From positions 12,975,428 through 13,039,427 of the forward strand of contig LR990049.1 in assembly GCA_905147135.1 (NCBI GenBank): a stretch of DNA of 64,000 bases, read 5' to 3'. Shown piece by piece: positions 1 through 13,140 of this stretch; the stretch's first letter is position 1; each line of letters begins with the position of its first letter. This DNA is from Blastobasis lacticolella (Eukaryota > Arthropoda > Insecta > Lepidoptera > Blastobasidae). A program made the translations under genes and the position numbers. The notes beneath the pieces are model-generated. The model was not told the origin of the DNA and did not search any database. It was given only the letters and a program-made list of their open reading frames with translations.

Positions 1-660
1 GCCAATAGCGATCTCTTCCAGACAACCATTTACATGGATATAGTGGAGGTCGGAAAGCAAAAAAACTAGTAGGCAATGTACATTTGAGATTCGTTATAGA
101 AGTTACAATCACCATACAGTGAAGAAATGCAATAAATATACTATACAAAGAACAAAAAATAATACAAACATCAAACCAAACAAAAACAATACTAATTAAA
201 ATCCACGCTATACAAGACACAGACGATAAAATCATGTGTTCAGGGTAGAAAGGAGATGACCCTCCAATATACTTACGTTAATAACGGGCTCTACGACTGT
301 TCTCATGAGGATAATGTTTTTTCACAAGTCTATGTTTTCGAATATGTATTTAGAACATTACGCTATGAGTTCGTTAAAGTCCGTTACAATAGGGGTAATC
401 AAACTGAATCATGTTTAGGTGATTCTTAATTTTCTACATCTGGTTGGATGTTTCTGGACCGTCTGGTTGCTTAGCTACTTATTTCTTTTACGATTACGTA
501 GACAAAATGTCGAAACATTTTTAGCTCGTATCGCTCGCTTATACTTTCAGCGTTCATTCTTTCATTTACACCGTCACACGCGCTCATGATTTTCGAATTT
601 ATTTGTTTTCAAGTTAATAATAAAAGCTTTCTAAACCTAAAATGCCAGAAAGATCAAGCT
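1..660. other. Left edge, non-coding AT-rich DNA
   Basis: I see no open frame of useful length and no recognisable repeat here. Because the Naprt exon at 2663 starts inside the protein, this stretch is probably intronic or upstream sequence of that gene. None of the missing N-terminal part of Naprt could be read in it. Confidence 0.5.
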
Positions 661-669
661 CACTCATTG

Positions 670-1435
670 TTTTAAGACTAAGTAAATTTTATTACAATCT
701 TGTCACACGAGAGAATTGATAGAAAATGTCATAAGTAGGTATAAAGTTATTACGTCTTCAAAGTCCCGGGTTCAAAGATAATGCACCTCAATGATTAATT
801 TATCGGAATTAAACTAACCTAAACCAAACGATGCCATAACTCGGCTAGGTCGCCTAACATTTACTAACGGTAGACGGCTATTTTATTTTGAGAGAGGTAG
901 GACATAGTAAGAGAGGTAGGGCATAGCGGGGTATCCCGTTCGGATTGGAGCCGCCCGATTGGGGAAGTACCTCCACCTTACAGAATACCGCAGCTAAACA
1001 ATACTCTTTTAAATAGTATTGTGTTTCTGCCGGTGAGTAAGGTCTCCAGTGCTCCATGGGGTGGGGATTTGGGGAACCGTGGCTTTGGCAGTGGAGGGGC
1101 ATTTGCCATTTTGCTTATGCCATGTGTTATAGAGGTGGGCAACGCATTGGCGATACTCTTCTTGTTGCTAATGTATATAGGCAGTGGTGATCACTTTCCA
1201 TCAGGTGGCCCACTTGCCTGTTTGCCTACCGTATGACATAAAAAAAATGCTTTGCGTTGAGACTAAGTGAATTTTATTATAATCTTGTCACACGAGAGAA
1301 TTGAGAGAAAATGTCATAAGTAGGTATAAAGTTATTATGTCTTCAAAGTCCCGGGTTCAGAGATAATGCACCTCAAAGATTAATTTATCGAAATATAACT
1401 AACCTATACCAAATGATGCTATAACACGGCTAGGT
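670..1435. repeat. SINE-like repeat (family A) between 180-bp direct duplications
   Basis: A family A repeat occupies about 890-1245: it starts with GAGAGGTAGG, contains CCATGGGGTGGGGATTT, and ends with TATGACATAAAAAAA. On each side lies a near-identical segment of about 180 bp (about 670-850 and 1256-1435), sharing for example TAGGTATAAAGTTATTA and AGTCCCGGGTTCA. The duplicated flanks are much longer than an ordinary target-site duplication. The family recurs at 5466, 9239, 15816, 31252, 33327 and 34312 in both orientations. Short open frames inside it are chance. Confidence 0.75.
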
Positions 1436-2662
1436 ATTCATCAGATTGGGCATGCTGATAATCTTGAAATATCTCTGAACATGGTTATAGATACACAAAA
1501 TTTCCTTTTTACCGATTTACCGATAGACACTGTTTTGACATACGTAATAGGAAAATAGCAGCGGGTCCCTAGGCCATAGTTACGCGAAACGGGTACGGGT
1601 AGGAACTACATTGCCACAAATTTATCTGACCGGGTCAAAACTAGAACTGTGAAACTGTGAACTTCGTTTTGAAATATATTTGAATCGAATGCCAACAAAA
1701 GCGATGCCGTCACCGTATCAGATATGTTTGTGGCACTCTGCCTCTATGCATCGTCATTTTACTTATCAGTGCATGCAATAAACTCACGACTCACGAGAGT
1801 ACTTTTTGTAAGGAAGTGTTTAAAAGATTGTTTAAGATAAACTTCAAGATTGCTTAAGCTTTTATCAACCGAAGCAATTAGGTACCAAGGGCCTTTAATA
1901 ATTATGACTTCATACTGTATTACGCATTTGCGGCATGATTGACTGACCCGACAATCAAGTGGCATTTATCCTTTATGGCGAGTAAAAATATTACTCTGGT
2001 TTTTGTAATAGGTGCGTAGTAGCAACATAGTTAATGTTAAACAAATTTCCATAATCGCTTAACTATGTTTATTTTATTAGTAACTACCTTGCTCTTGAAT
2101 CACTCTATTTATTGTTGAAAACAGCATTAAAATCCGTTGCGTAGTTTAAAAGTTCTAAGCGTACATAGATACATAGGGACAGACAGCGGAAAGCGACTTT
2201 GTTTTATACTATGGGACAGACGTAGCTGGTAGGCATAGTCTGTATTTATATAATCGCAGTTACTCCTGGGATTCTCACTCATGCCCGTCCATTTCAAAAT
2301 TTTGTGAGCTATCTAGTGCAGTTCCGGGTTCAAAAATAACCTAGGTGCGTTTCGGGACCGGAATGGTGTCACCAGAATCAGTTCGAACGTTTCAGAAATG
2401 CTCCTAATTCTTACTTTCGCTATCACTGCGATCTGAATACCTACATGGGCCTCTTCTGCGGATATCTATCTTTTCGGTCAACCAATATAAACTAGCTAGT
2501 CATTACCTTAATTCTTTCCGTTAAAATCCAATTTAACTGTAATAAACGTTACCCTACTTTATTTTACAACGTCGTTAACCTACGCGTCAAAGAGTGGCTC
2601 AGGGTGCTCATTTAGGATCACCGCAAGAATAAGATGGTAAATGCGATGATTTCGTTTTGCAG
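1436..2662. other. Intronic DNA upstream of the first visible Naprt exon
   Basis: No exon was recognised. Around 2085-2240 lies a decayed copy of a common lepidopteran repeat (ACATAGGGACAGACAGCGG followed by TTTGTTTTATACTATG), which recurs near 17880, 20830 and 44240. Upstream coding exons of Naprt should carry the N-terminal domain, but I could not find one here, so they are likely beyond the left edge. Confidence 0.5.
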
Positions 2663-5600
2663 TCTGATGGCGACGAATGCCGCGCGCTACCGCATGGTGG
2701 CCGGCAAGCAGGTCTCCCTGCTGGAGTTCGGGCTGCGGCGGGCGCAGGGGCCCGACGGCGGCCTCTCCGCCTCCAAATACGCCTACGTCGGTGAGTACCC
2801 GACCCATCGCAGCTTTCGAGGCTTTGTCCTCGGAACAATGGCGCAAATTAACCCGTCTTTGTACGTATTGATTGTATTAGCGTGTTTCCGCGGCGGGGAG
2901 CTGGCGAAACCGAGCCGCCCGGTGCCTGGCACCGAGCTCACCCTATTCAAACTCGTGCAATATAACACACCCCGCAGCGCTATTGGCTCATAAGAAGCCT
3001 CCGATGGCGGATTTCAAATAATGTTTAATCATGCAAGTTTCACGAACCTTGCCCTTGAACACGTGCCCCGAGTCGCTCCATTACTCATGCCGGCCGGAGT
3101 TATCGCGCTCGCTCGCGGCGCGATGCTTCGCGGCGTCCTCGCACGCGATGAGTCGCGCTCCCAAGGAGGGCGGGGACTAGCCGAGCTGCCCCGTACAGGG
3201 TGTTCGATGTTTCTAGGTGGGTTCGACGGCACGAGCAACGTGCTGGCGGGGAAGCTGTTCAACATCCCGGTGAAGGGCACGCACGCGCACTCGTTCGTGA
3301 CGTCGTTCAGCGCGCTGTCGGACGTGCAGGCCGTGTGGCTGCGCGGCGCGGCCGGCGAGCAGTGCAACCTGCTGGAGCTGGCCACGGGCTGGCGCCAGCG
3401 CGTCGCCGCCATCACCGACATCTCCCCGGAGGAGGCCAGCGACGGCGAACTAGCCGCACTAGTCTCATATGCCCTAGCCTTCCCCTCTGGCTTCATGGCC
3501 CTAGTGGACACGTACGATGTCAAGAGGTATACCTTTCAAGGCTTACAGTCACAACACAAGCAGCGTATGAATGGGCATTCTGGCTACAATAGCAACTGTG
3601 GACCCAATGGTCCCAAAGTACAAACCTCACCGAGTATACGTAGTACATGCGGAGTATGCACGGTCGATCGCACACTGAGGTAAAGATGCCCCTACAGTAC
3701 ACAATGGTGTCTAATTTAACTTTGTCTTATTGTTTTGCGTTGTTGGTTTTGTCTCAGTTATGTGGTTCATTGAGTACTTATATTTATTTCCACACTGGCG
3801 CTCCGCCAGTCATCGCCACTCATCACATGTCATCGGTAGGGCGGGCATGGCCGGACGGGTCCGGGGCACACTAACCCATCGCGACATACTGACTGGGGAT
3901 ACACTAACTCTGTACACGCTCCATGAGCCTAGTGCGATACATTTTATTTGGCTTTTTCAGTGAAGCGTATGTGGACGGCGCTTCATCCTCCAACCAAATG
4001 TAAATAAAGAATACGAGTATATCTGACTGATAATACCTACATTTTGCTTCAGTGTGACGTATTGTCCTGACTTGAGCAATCCTAGGGACAACCAGTCATT
4101 GGGCACAGTTGCATTGTATAGGAATTTGCACGCATACACAGTAACCGATTCAATTTATTTAACCGATTCAATTTATTGCATGTGTACGTTTCATTTGATT
4201 CGGTTCGTTATAGTAGTTTAGTATCGCCACTACATTTGGTTTTTGTTATGTTGTCATCTAAAATTATTTTGTAGTTATGTTATACGTAATTTAGGGAGAT
4301 TAAGGTCTTCATGATCATATTTGCCTCACGTACTTGTAATTTAATGGTACCGATTGTATGCTGACTCGTGCAAACATAAGTACTAAGTAGCGGTAACCTT
4401 ATCATTGCTCCCGCACTGTAATTCACCTAAATCAGTCTCGTGACGCACGTATACTAGTGTGCAGTAGATAGATACTGTAAACGAGTACAGATACGAATTA
4501 CCTTGTATTACATCCGATGACATTTAGTTTGCTTTCAAAAGTTTGTATAATCAATAAATTCGTTTAGTAAATGAATTGGGATACTATTACGCATACGCGT
4601 TGTGTTACAAGTGGGATTTGATCAACAGAAGCGGCCTACTGAACTTCTGCGCCGTGGCTTTGGCATTGAATGATTGTGGATACAAAGCGATTGGCATACG
4701 CATTGATAGTGGAGATTTGGCGTACTTATCTGTATTGGCCAGGGAGACGTTTGAGAAAGTGGCGCAAGAGTTCAACCTGCCATGGTTCGCAAAACTGACC
4801 ATTGTCGCCTCAAATGACATAAACGAAGATACCATACTGAGCTTGAACGAACAGGGACACAAGATTGACTGCTTTGGCATTGGAACCCATTTAGGTGAGT
4901 TTATTGTATAAGGAACCGATTCCTTCCTTGTTTTATTTTAATGGTCTCTTATTACATACAACACAGAACAACTGCACTATCAAAAGTAAAACTTGCAGAT
5001 TTAGAATTTCTCGTAGGCCTAAACCTTTACAAATGTAGAAAACACTTAGATAATCAATTATTCGTCTGGTATTTTACGACTGAATCGATAATGCCCGTGA
5101 TAAATAGGCATTTATTATCTAAATTAGCGATGAGAAATGACGATATTAACAATAAATGATTGGAAAGTCAGCTAACTTCATGGCTGACTGGCAAATTTAT
5201 TTATTTTCTCTTTGATTAACACTAAGGACGGCGTGCAACAAATTCTTAAACGTATTTAAGTTGATACTTAAACAAAAAACTCCATACAAAATGTTAACCT
5301 CATTCGTAAACGCGTTTTAAGAATTTGATGCATGCCAGGCTAAGGCGATACCGGAATATGGTAGTCATACTGTGCTCAATAGCGACAAACGAACGAACAG
5401 CCAACCTGATGCAAAGTAGTAACTGTCTCTCACTAACATCTACGTTTCCAGGTTTCATCATAGGTTTTAAGAGAGGTAGGGCATAGCGGGGTATCCCGTT
5501 CGAATAGGAGCCGCCCGACTGGGGAAGTACCTCCACCTTACAGAATACCGCAGCTAAACAATACTCTTTTAAATAGTATTGTGTTTCTGCCGGTGAGTAA

Positions 5601-8600
5601 GGTTTCCAGTGCTCCATGGGGTGGGGATTTCGGGAACCGTGGCTTTGGCAGTGGAGGTGCATTTGCCTTTTGCTGCCAGAGCAACGTGTTATAGAGGTGG
5701 GCAACGCATTAGCGATACTCTTGGTTTTGCTAATGTCTATAGGCAGTGGTGACCACTTTCCATCAGGTGGCCCGCTTGCCTGTTTGCCTACAGTATGACA
5801 TAAAAAAAAAACACACACACACTAATTTTATATATCAGAGTTCATTAGTACAGTAATCAAAGAGAGATTACTATATCAACCACACTAATTGAATACATCA
5901 GAGTTCATTAATACAGTAATCAAAGGGTGAATAGTATAGTAACCGGAAAGTTCTGTAGCACAGCCTTATCTTATTCTTTAAATAAAGATGTACCTTTGCG
6001 CCTTACAAATACATACAATCCTGTTTATGTTCTAAATGTAAAAGGGTCTATGTTGCTAAATGGATTTGAAGGAAAGACACATTAGTTTATAACCTAGAAT
6101 AACACTTTTTCGTCGGATCCTAGTAGTTTAGATATTTTTATATTATATAAATATTTCATATCAGTCAATAGAACTGTTACAATTATTTTGTAACATTAAT
6201 CCCGAAATTTAATATGTATACGGAAGCACTACATAACCGAATTTTACCTGGACGAAGTCTGGGCTTTTAATTCAAAGTTCAAAATTTGGTGAGAAGGCAG
6301 CACTGGCCATTCTTTGTAACGGTCGTCTTTCCGTTGCGGCATACAGAGTGGGCTTATCAATAAACTTGACTCAATTCGCCCATTAGATACATAGTATGTG
6401 CCTATGTCGATTAGGCAGGCCCGCTTCAATTAATTAAATCAACCGTCTCCGCGCTCGTACCAATGAGGAAAGAAACTGTCTGAGGAGACGGCAGAAAGTC
6501 AATTTGTCATAATCTTTCATCTTGATGTATTTTACAGTGACGTGCCAAAGGCAGCCTGCGCTAGGGTGTGTCTATAAATTGGTGGAGATTAACGAGCAGC
6601 CAAGAATAAAACTTAGCCAGGACGTGGGGAAAGTCACCATACCAGGACATAAAGAGGTACGTATTTTACGTAATTCATGGAATATTGTCCAAAGTTTTAG
6701 TTCCGGAGATTAGCGTGTAGAAGTATAAATAGTAAATAGAAAAAATAAAAATTAAATCATATTCTGTATTTCTTCATCACCCTAAATTTCTTCTTTGTAA
6801 AATGTTCAAAGTACGAACACATTTTTACTGTTTTATTATATGTATGTATAGATTAGACTTCGGTCGTCTAATATGAATTTACTTAAGTGTTTAAATATAA
6901 CTGAGATAACATATCTGAAGATTATGACTTTCGAAGCATAATGATAAAACTACGGCAAGACCCGAGACCTTGATCTTTACGATTAGTTTCTTATTTTATT
7001 ATTGACAGAGACTCTGTTATGCTTGTAATACTCAAATTCTTTGTAGCGTGTAGTTACTTAGTAATTTTGATAAAAGGTGGTTTTGCCACTTGACCTTATG
7101 TCCGATAGTGGGAGACACTGGGATTTACTGAGTAACATTATCTATTATTGTTATGTAAAAATAATAATAAGTAATGCAGAGTGGGGATTTACGTTACGAT
7201 CTTGTATTTTGTTTATATCTTCCTCCAGCCGACAATGACCTCTTGTTGTTGGTAGAATATTTATAACGTAGCTTACTTAACTATTATTTTCAGTAACGTT
7301 GCAATGACGTGTGCATGTGGTACCTACGTGGCATAATCTAATACCGAAGGTCACAATAGTTGGCCTTCGGGTAATCGGTTTTATGAATTAGATATTACTT
7401 GCACCTTGCAACGTGGGAATACCCTGATTGTTGGATGTAAATGCTGAATATTAAATTATTCATTTTCTATTTAAAATAATAGAGGCTAGCGAACGAGCAA
7501 GTAGGGAATTCCCCTCAACATTTTTTGAGGAAGTAGGTACTAAACGAGCAGTTTAAAGTCAAAGCACGACCTAAATATAATCTTGCTATCATAACCATAT
7601 CTTTATATGATATCACGGTAAGCATAATCATATTAATTTTAGTTAAACACGCTTAATCTTAGTCCACACAAACACAGCGTGTAAATCCAAATAACGCAAA
7701 ATCTCGGACCTAACACACCCAACTGATTTGCTCGCCCAATCGAATTGATAATATTTAAAATATAAACATATAGGTACGTCGCCAGCATAGTCTTCTCGGT
7801 AGTCAAATATGTGCGTACTCCAAATAACATTTTTGCATTGACGTCACTATGAAATTGATAACCCAGATCGGTTTTTCGCAGTATTTACACCTGTTAGCAA
7901 TCTACTCATTTAAAGGATCTCATCCTTTATCCGTCAATGTGACCGTAAAATGGATTTTGCAACGTCCTCTGTCATCATCACAGCCCGTAACAGTCCACTG
8001 CAGGACTTAGGGCCTCTCCCACGAAAGGGGAGGTTATTGCCATAATATCCACGCTTGGCAGGCGGGTTGGAGATCGCAGTGTTTAAATATAACAATGGAA
8101 AATGCTGCTGCCCATTTTCCAGACTACGGAGACTTAATCTTTTGCCTCGAAAACAGTCGCCTTGTACGACACCCATTAGTGTAAGGGGTTGGTGCTATTC
8201 TACTCTGCTGGACACCACACGGCTAACTCCTCCTGTACTCCATCAACGTCTAATTAATGCAATAAGGAAATTAAACAATATTTACAAAAGCATGTGTATT
8301 TTACACGTGGATATCAATATACGGAATAAGCGTAATATTTGCTAATATTTCTTGAGATACAAAAGGAGGCATGTTAAATGAATAGGAAACGGGATATTTA
8401 GGGATACCAAGGATTGCCTAAGAGATGTTCGGTCGTACAGTGGACAGGAGAAAAAAATATGATCCAGATCGCCCTCATCCAAATCACACTCGCATATGTT
8501 ACTCCCAACCATATTAAAAGCTGCGAGATGAGCAGGTGTACAAACGTGTCCAAGTCTACAGCGAATAGTAATGCTCGTTACTTTTTTAGGGCAAGTACTA

Positions 8601-11048
8601 CAAGTAACTAGTACTACTTTACTACAAAGAACCAGCGTTTTATTGTACTCTGGATTTTAAAGTTTTATTTCTGTGGATGACACAAAGAAACACTTGTGTT
8701 TTGACGCTTAGAACAACGCAGTAGGACAAGTTTACGGGTGGTTGGACTCAGTCAACCTTGATATGACACCAAGTAACAATGCTTGCATTGTTATGTTGCG
8801 GTATAAAAGATAAGGTAGAGAGTAAAGCGAGGCATATCTATAATCTTACTTCTTAGTCGACAGTTACCGCTTACCACCAGGTCGTGGGCTGTCTGTTCGT
8901 TTATCACTGAGGACCAGTATAAAAATCGGATTTTGCATCCGCATTGTCATACTGACGCTCCATCTGCTTCCTTATAATTATAGCTAATAGAGAGTCCAGC
9001 CTCCATAACTACAGCCATATAGCTAATAGAGACTCTTCGTACGTAGGCATACAGGCTCTTCGGCGCAGACGGCCACGCGTTGATTGACCTTCTCCAGCGG
9101 TCGTCGGAGGCGCCGCCGACCGTCGGCCAGAAGGTGCTGTGCCGGCATCCCTTCCAGGAGTCGAAGCGGGCATACGTCATACCCAGCAAAGTGGAGAGAC
9201 TGTTTGAGGTAGGTAGCGGTTTTTTTATGATAGACACGCAAGTGGGCCACCAGATGGAAAGTGGTCACTGCTGTCTATAGACATTAGCAACACCAGGGGT
9301 ATCGCCAATGCGTTGCGTACCTCTAAAACCTCGGAGCGCGTTGCTCTGGCAACAAAAAGTCTCTACGGCCAAAGCCACGGTTCCCCAAATCCGCACCCCA
9401 TGGGGCACTAGATAATCCGTAAGCGATGTAAGTTGATGATGATGCAGTCTAGTGAATTACCCATGAACTAGCCTGCGTCGTCAGAATCTATCATGAAATT
9501 CCGACAGACGAAATCTCTGAACTGTAGACCGACAGTCAACATAATCAGCAGTTCGTAATCGTATTGATAAGCGTCTTCCGAGATGTCTTTGTTTTCCCAG
9601 TTTATCTTTCACTATCTGTTTGGACAAGGAGGGTGATGAATATAAATATGGATGGATTCTACAGTAGAGGCCGACCTAAGAAAAGATTTATTTATTTATT
9701 GTACATACCAAAGAAAATATACATTTTACATAAATGGGATGTGTGAGCCAAAAGGAAAAGTGGTAGGACCAATTAAAGAAAGGGGCACGTTGTACTGACC
9801 CTACCTAGTGGGAATCCCACTATGGATACCACATATATGGATAAAGCTTTATCTAGACTAGCGAGCTAGAGAGCTTTATCCCACAGTGGGATAGGAGCAG
9901 GGGAATAATAATGAACTAATTTTTTCGTCAATCGATAGTCTAGTCTAGATAAAGCGATCCTGAATGGATGGAAAGTTATCACCTCCGACCATACCAACGC
10001 ATTCGACACTACATGATGTTAAAGTACCTTTGAGGTAGACTTGTTTCTGATTAACAATCAATTACGTTATTCCAGGTGTACTGGAAGGACGGTCGCGTGA
10101 CAACGATGCCGAAACCGCTGAGTCAGGTACGCGAGCGCGTGCAAGCCTCGCTACGAACTCTGCGGCAGGACATCAAACGGAACCTCAACCCTACGCCGTA
10201 CAAGGTATAGTGAAATAATACTGACTTGACTGATCAGTGCCAGGTGTTGGGCTCTCCCCGAAAAGTCTCTATCAGCACAGTATAAGATTGTCCACCTCTC
10301 TGCAGCTTGACTTTGGTAAACGGCAAACGCAAAGACGCTGTCAAGGCAGCGGTGACCACTTTCCATCGGGTGGCCCGCTTACCTTGAATTATAGTTACCA
10401 TATGACAATAAAAAGGCGAACAGTCTGCGATATTGTCAATAGTCAAGGGCCATGGTTCTCATACGAAAAAGAGATAGAAATAATGAGATGATAGAACCAA
10501 AATGCCACGGACTAACTCGCTTTGATAGCATTTCTTTCGGATTGAAAACGAATTGAAATGCATTTATCAATATCAAACTGGTGGTGGGGACCGTATTACG
10601 GTGCTGGTGGTCCTATCGGCTCTGCGAGGCATGCCCATTGCTGTTTCAGTTTTGCTAATTTAAAAGCTATATCTGTGACTATATAATGCGACCCCGTAAT
10701 AAATAAAATAAGAAAATAATCTACACCAAAATGTTGCTTCAACATAATAAATATACGATTACGTCATAAAGAAGCGTGACTGAGTATGAAAATCTAATTG
10801 GCGCAGTCCATTTTCCACTAATTTACAATGGGAAAAGACATTTCCTTGAAAATAAAAAACTATATATTGTAAAGTAAAAGTGTCTGTGATACTTAATGGA
10901 GTGTAAGAAAAAATGATTTGTCCTATAATGTCCAAGATCTTATATTTATGGTTACCTCTTACAATTACAGGTGGCTGTCAGCGACGACCTCTATACTTTC
11001 ATTCACGACCTCTGGCTTCAGAATGCTCCCATCGGGGAACTCTCGTGA
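2663..11048 (+). CDS. Naprt: Nicotinate phosphoribosyltransferase, C-terminal ~396 residues in seven exons (5' partial)
   Basis: Coding exons: 2663-2790, 3217-3526, 4629-4894, 6538-6656, 9047-9208, 10076-10204, 10971-11048 (TGA). All junctions are GT-AG and the codon phases join without a break. The family converts nicotinate, PRPP and ATP to nicotinate mononucleotide, the first step of the Preiss-Handler route to NAD, in the cytosol. Visible motifs are [11 protein letters not shown], then [11 protein letters not shown] (in human NAPRT the matching segment carries the catalytic His), [17 protein letters not shown] (substrate and phosphate binding), FGIGTHL and PALGCVYKL near the nucleotide site. 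The protein ends [18 protein letters not shown]. Human NAPRT is 538 aa, so about 150 N-terminal residues are missing, presumably off the left edge. The exon at 9047 has the weakest acceptor (CGTACGTAG), chosen because it restores [16 protein letters not shown] in frame. Family certain, exact edges likely. Confidence 0.93.
3527..4628. other. Naprt intron, no recognisable element
   Basis: This intron separates the exon carrying the HSFVTSF motif from the exon carrying RIDSGDL. It holds short chance open frames only. A small direct repeat, CCGATTCAATTTATT, occurs twice near 4145-4178. Confidence 0.6.
5466..5935. repeat. Family A repeat followed by a ~60-bp tandem duplication
   Basis: A near full-length family A copy (about 5466-5812, ending in an A-rich tract) lies in a Naprt intron. 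It is followed at about 5817-5935 by two imperfect copies of a ~60-bp segment containing ATCAGAGTTCATTA and CAGTAATCAAAG. A long minus-strand open frame across this copy is a by-product of the repeat. Confidence 0.7.
6657..9046. repeat. Naprt intron with a family C interspersed repeat (7979-8223)
   Basis: The family C copy reads from about 7979 (AACAGTCCACTGCAGGACTT) through CCACGCTTGGCAGGCGGGTT and CTGCTGCCCATTTTCCAG to GGTGCTATTCTACTCTGC near 8223. A second plus-oriented copy lies at 58205 and an inverted one at 26738. The rest of this 2.4-kb intron shows no exon or recognisable repeat. Confidence 0.65.
9226..9420. repeat. Partial family A repeat just downstream of a Naprt exon
   Basis: An inverted family A fragment begins with TTTTTTTATGATAGACACGC only about 17 bp after the donor of the 9047-9208 exon and runs to CCCCATGGGGCAC. 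Its position inside the intron leaves the GTAGGT donor intact. Confidence 0.7.
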
Positions 11049-11632
11049 GATGGAACTTCGAACAAACAACGACGCCCGTGTACTACATAACGTCCCCAAA
11101 TTAGAAAAATAGCTGTTATATGGATAAAGAAAGAATCAAAATTTTGTTTGCTATATTAGACGTAATCTATGCACCGCGCTTCGATCGTTTTCGATGTTAT
11201 TGGCAACTACACGGGCTGCAATTTAGTACAAGGGTTGGTTGCTATTCAGAATTACTAAAGTAAAGAATATAGCCATATATTGAGACTAAAGTGAAAAAAA
11301 ATATACTAGTTTTGTTATGAACGTAAGTGTAGTTGTGTTGTAGTATCGGTTTATATATGCTTTTAATGTTAACATATTTTTTTACTAGTCAAAAAGAAAT
11401 ATTTTCTTTTTGGTTTTAATTTCCTTTTTATTGTTTGAAAAGTATCCTAATTATTTGTATTTCGTTAGACTATTTTTGCATTCCTATTACTTTGAATGTA
11501 GTATAGTATTGTGTTGTAAGACCAAAGGACTAAAAGGACTTGATAAATTTAGAGTTACGATTGTAGGATTTTTAAAGGATAGCTAGTTTTAATTATTTTT
11601 GGTTAAGTATAATTTATTATATATATAATAAA
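11049..11632 (+). promoter_or_regulatory. Naprt 3' untranslated region with poly(A) signal
   Basis: AT-rich sequence follows the TGA at 11046-11048. The clearest poly(A) signal is AATAAA at 11627-11632 in a TATATATAATAAAG context. I infer that the transcript ends shortly after it, but other AT-rich hexamers nearby could also serve. Confidence 0.5.
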
Positions 11633-13140
11633 GATATGCAGTAAGTCTAAAATGGTACAAAAGACATTATTTACCCACTCAAATCCTCTTTTTATAAAAT
11701 ACTACTTAGTGCATTTAGTTAACCTAGACTTTTTCTAATTGGTAACATAAATATGGTTGTTTTTTCCTATACAGAACCTTGCTATAAAATCTGCGTTGCA
11801 TAAACACCGGAGATGTGATATAATTTATGTGATAGTGTTGATAGAATTGGTGTTAGAATATGTAGTGGTGTAGGTCTACTATTGGTATTTGTGTCTTATT
11901 TTACGAACTCCACATTAAACTAAGTCTGTCGCTCCACCATCACATAGTTATGTATTATTTATATTAATATAAAGATATATTTAAGATAAAGTATTTATTA
12001 TGCTGCTTTAACGCCGAATTGGGTCGTTGGTCGAATTGGGTCATTGGCCGAATTCGGTTTAACCGAATGGGTTGTTTACATTTGTAGCAACAAAGCGATA
12101 TTTTATATTACGATTTTACAGTAACGCTAGGCGCGCAACATTTCATTATTCATGTGTGTGAATCGGATTAATTTTGATAGTACTCTATTTTCGTATTTAT
12201 ATGAAGTGTTTCGTATGTAGCGTGGCGCCGCCATTGGACGCAAACTTATACTTGACACTTAACATCCATATCTAAAACGTCCATTTCAATATGAAAATAC
12301 TCTCAAACGTCAGTCAAATGCGTCAGTCTTAGGAATTATGCCTCACAGTTAATAATACGTTTTTTATTTAAGTATTTGTAGTTGTAATAACTTAATCCAT
12401 ATTATATTCAGTCACTATGAAGAGCAATATTGTAAAACCAACTTACCAAAAATATGATGTAATAGAGTAATAAGATCAAATCACTGAAAATAATCATTGT
12501 ATAGAAATGGGCACAAAGTGTTTTATATCACATATTTTTTTATTATATGAATGTCATGTTCCAAACTTCTGAAATACTTGAATATCGCGACGAAAAATGT
12601 GCTAAAACGTAGCTAATAATTTCACATTTCAAAAGTTATTTTGCATTGACTGTGAAATCATGTTACATATTTTAAATATTATAAAATGAAGTTATAACGA
12701 GCTTATGTGTCTTAAAACTTATGTCACATGTTTATAGTTATTAATTAATTTTTAGATCTATCCATGTGCACTGGCCTAGATATCTGTGCCTTCAACATAA
12801 GCATAATAAATGCACATCTCCCTATTTTGTTACACGAATAATAAGTACTTTGGAACATGCTAAGTAATGTTTAAGTAACAAGTAATGAATTTAAAAATCG
12901 TTAATATATTACTTATTTTATAAATCGTGTTTTATTTATACAGGTCTTATAAGATTATTCTAGTTATTAAATATTGACACGATCAATAATGGCAGTCTCT
13001 CCACAACATGAAAGGCCCTCTCTCTATATACCCCGGAACCAAATGGCGCGAGACACCGGCAGTAACCTGTGAACCATGATAGCCTCCTTTTCATGTGAAC
13101 CCAAAATCCCTATCAAGCTAAAGTAGCTAAAATACAAGAC
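11633..13140. other. Intergenic AT-rich DNA
   Basis: No gene was recognised. A short imperfect tandem repeat of CGAATTGGGTC lies at about 12014-12075 (two and a half copies). The remainder is AT-rich with stop codons in all frames. Confidence 0.5.

Noticed and set aside
3029..3523. Minus-strand open frame of 164 codons
   Set aside because: Antisense shadow of the GC-rich Naprt exon carrying HSFVTSF. No splice or start context.
6244..6429. Minus-strand open frame of 61 codons in a Naprt intron
   Set aside because: Too short, with no homology recognised and no conserved splice context.
9780..9960. Palindromic words such as GATAAAGCTTTATC and GTGGGAATCCCAC near a Naprt exon
   Set aside because: The arms are short and several interleave. 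I could not define element ends or a coherent hairpin.
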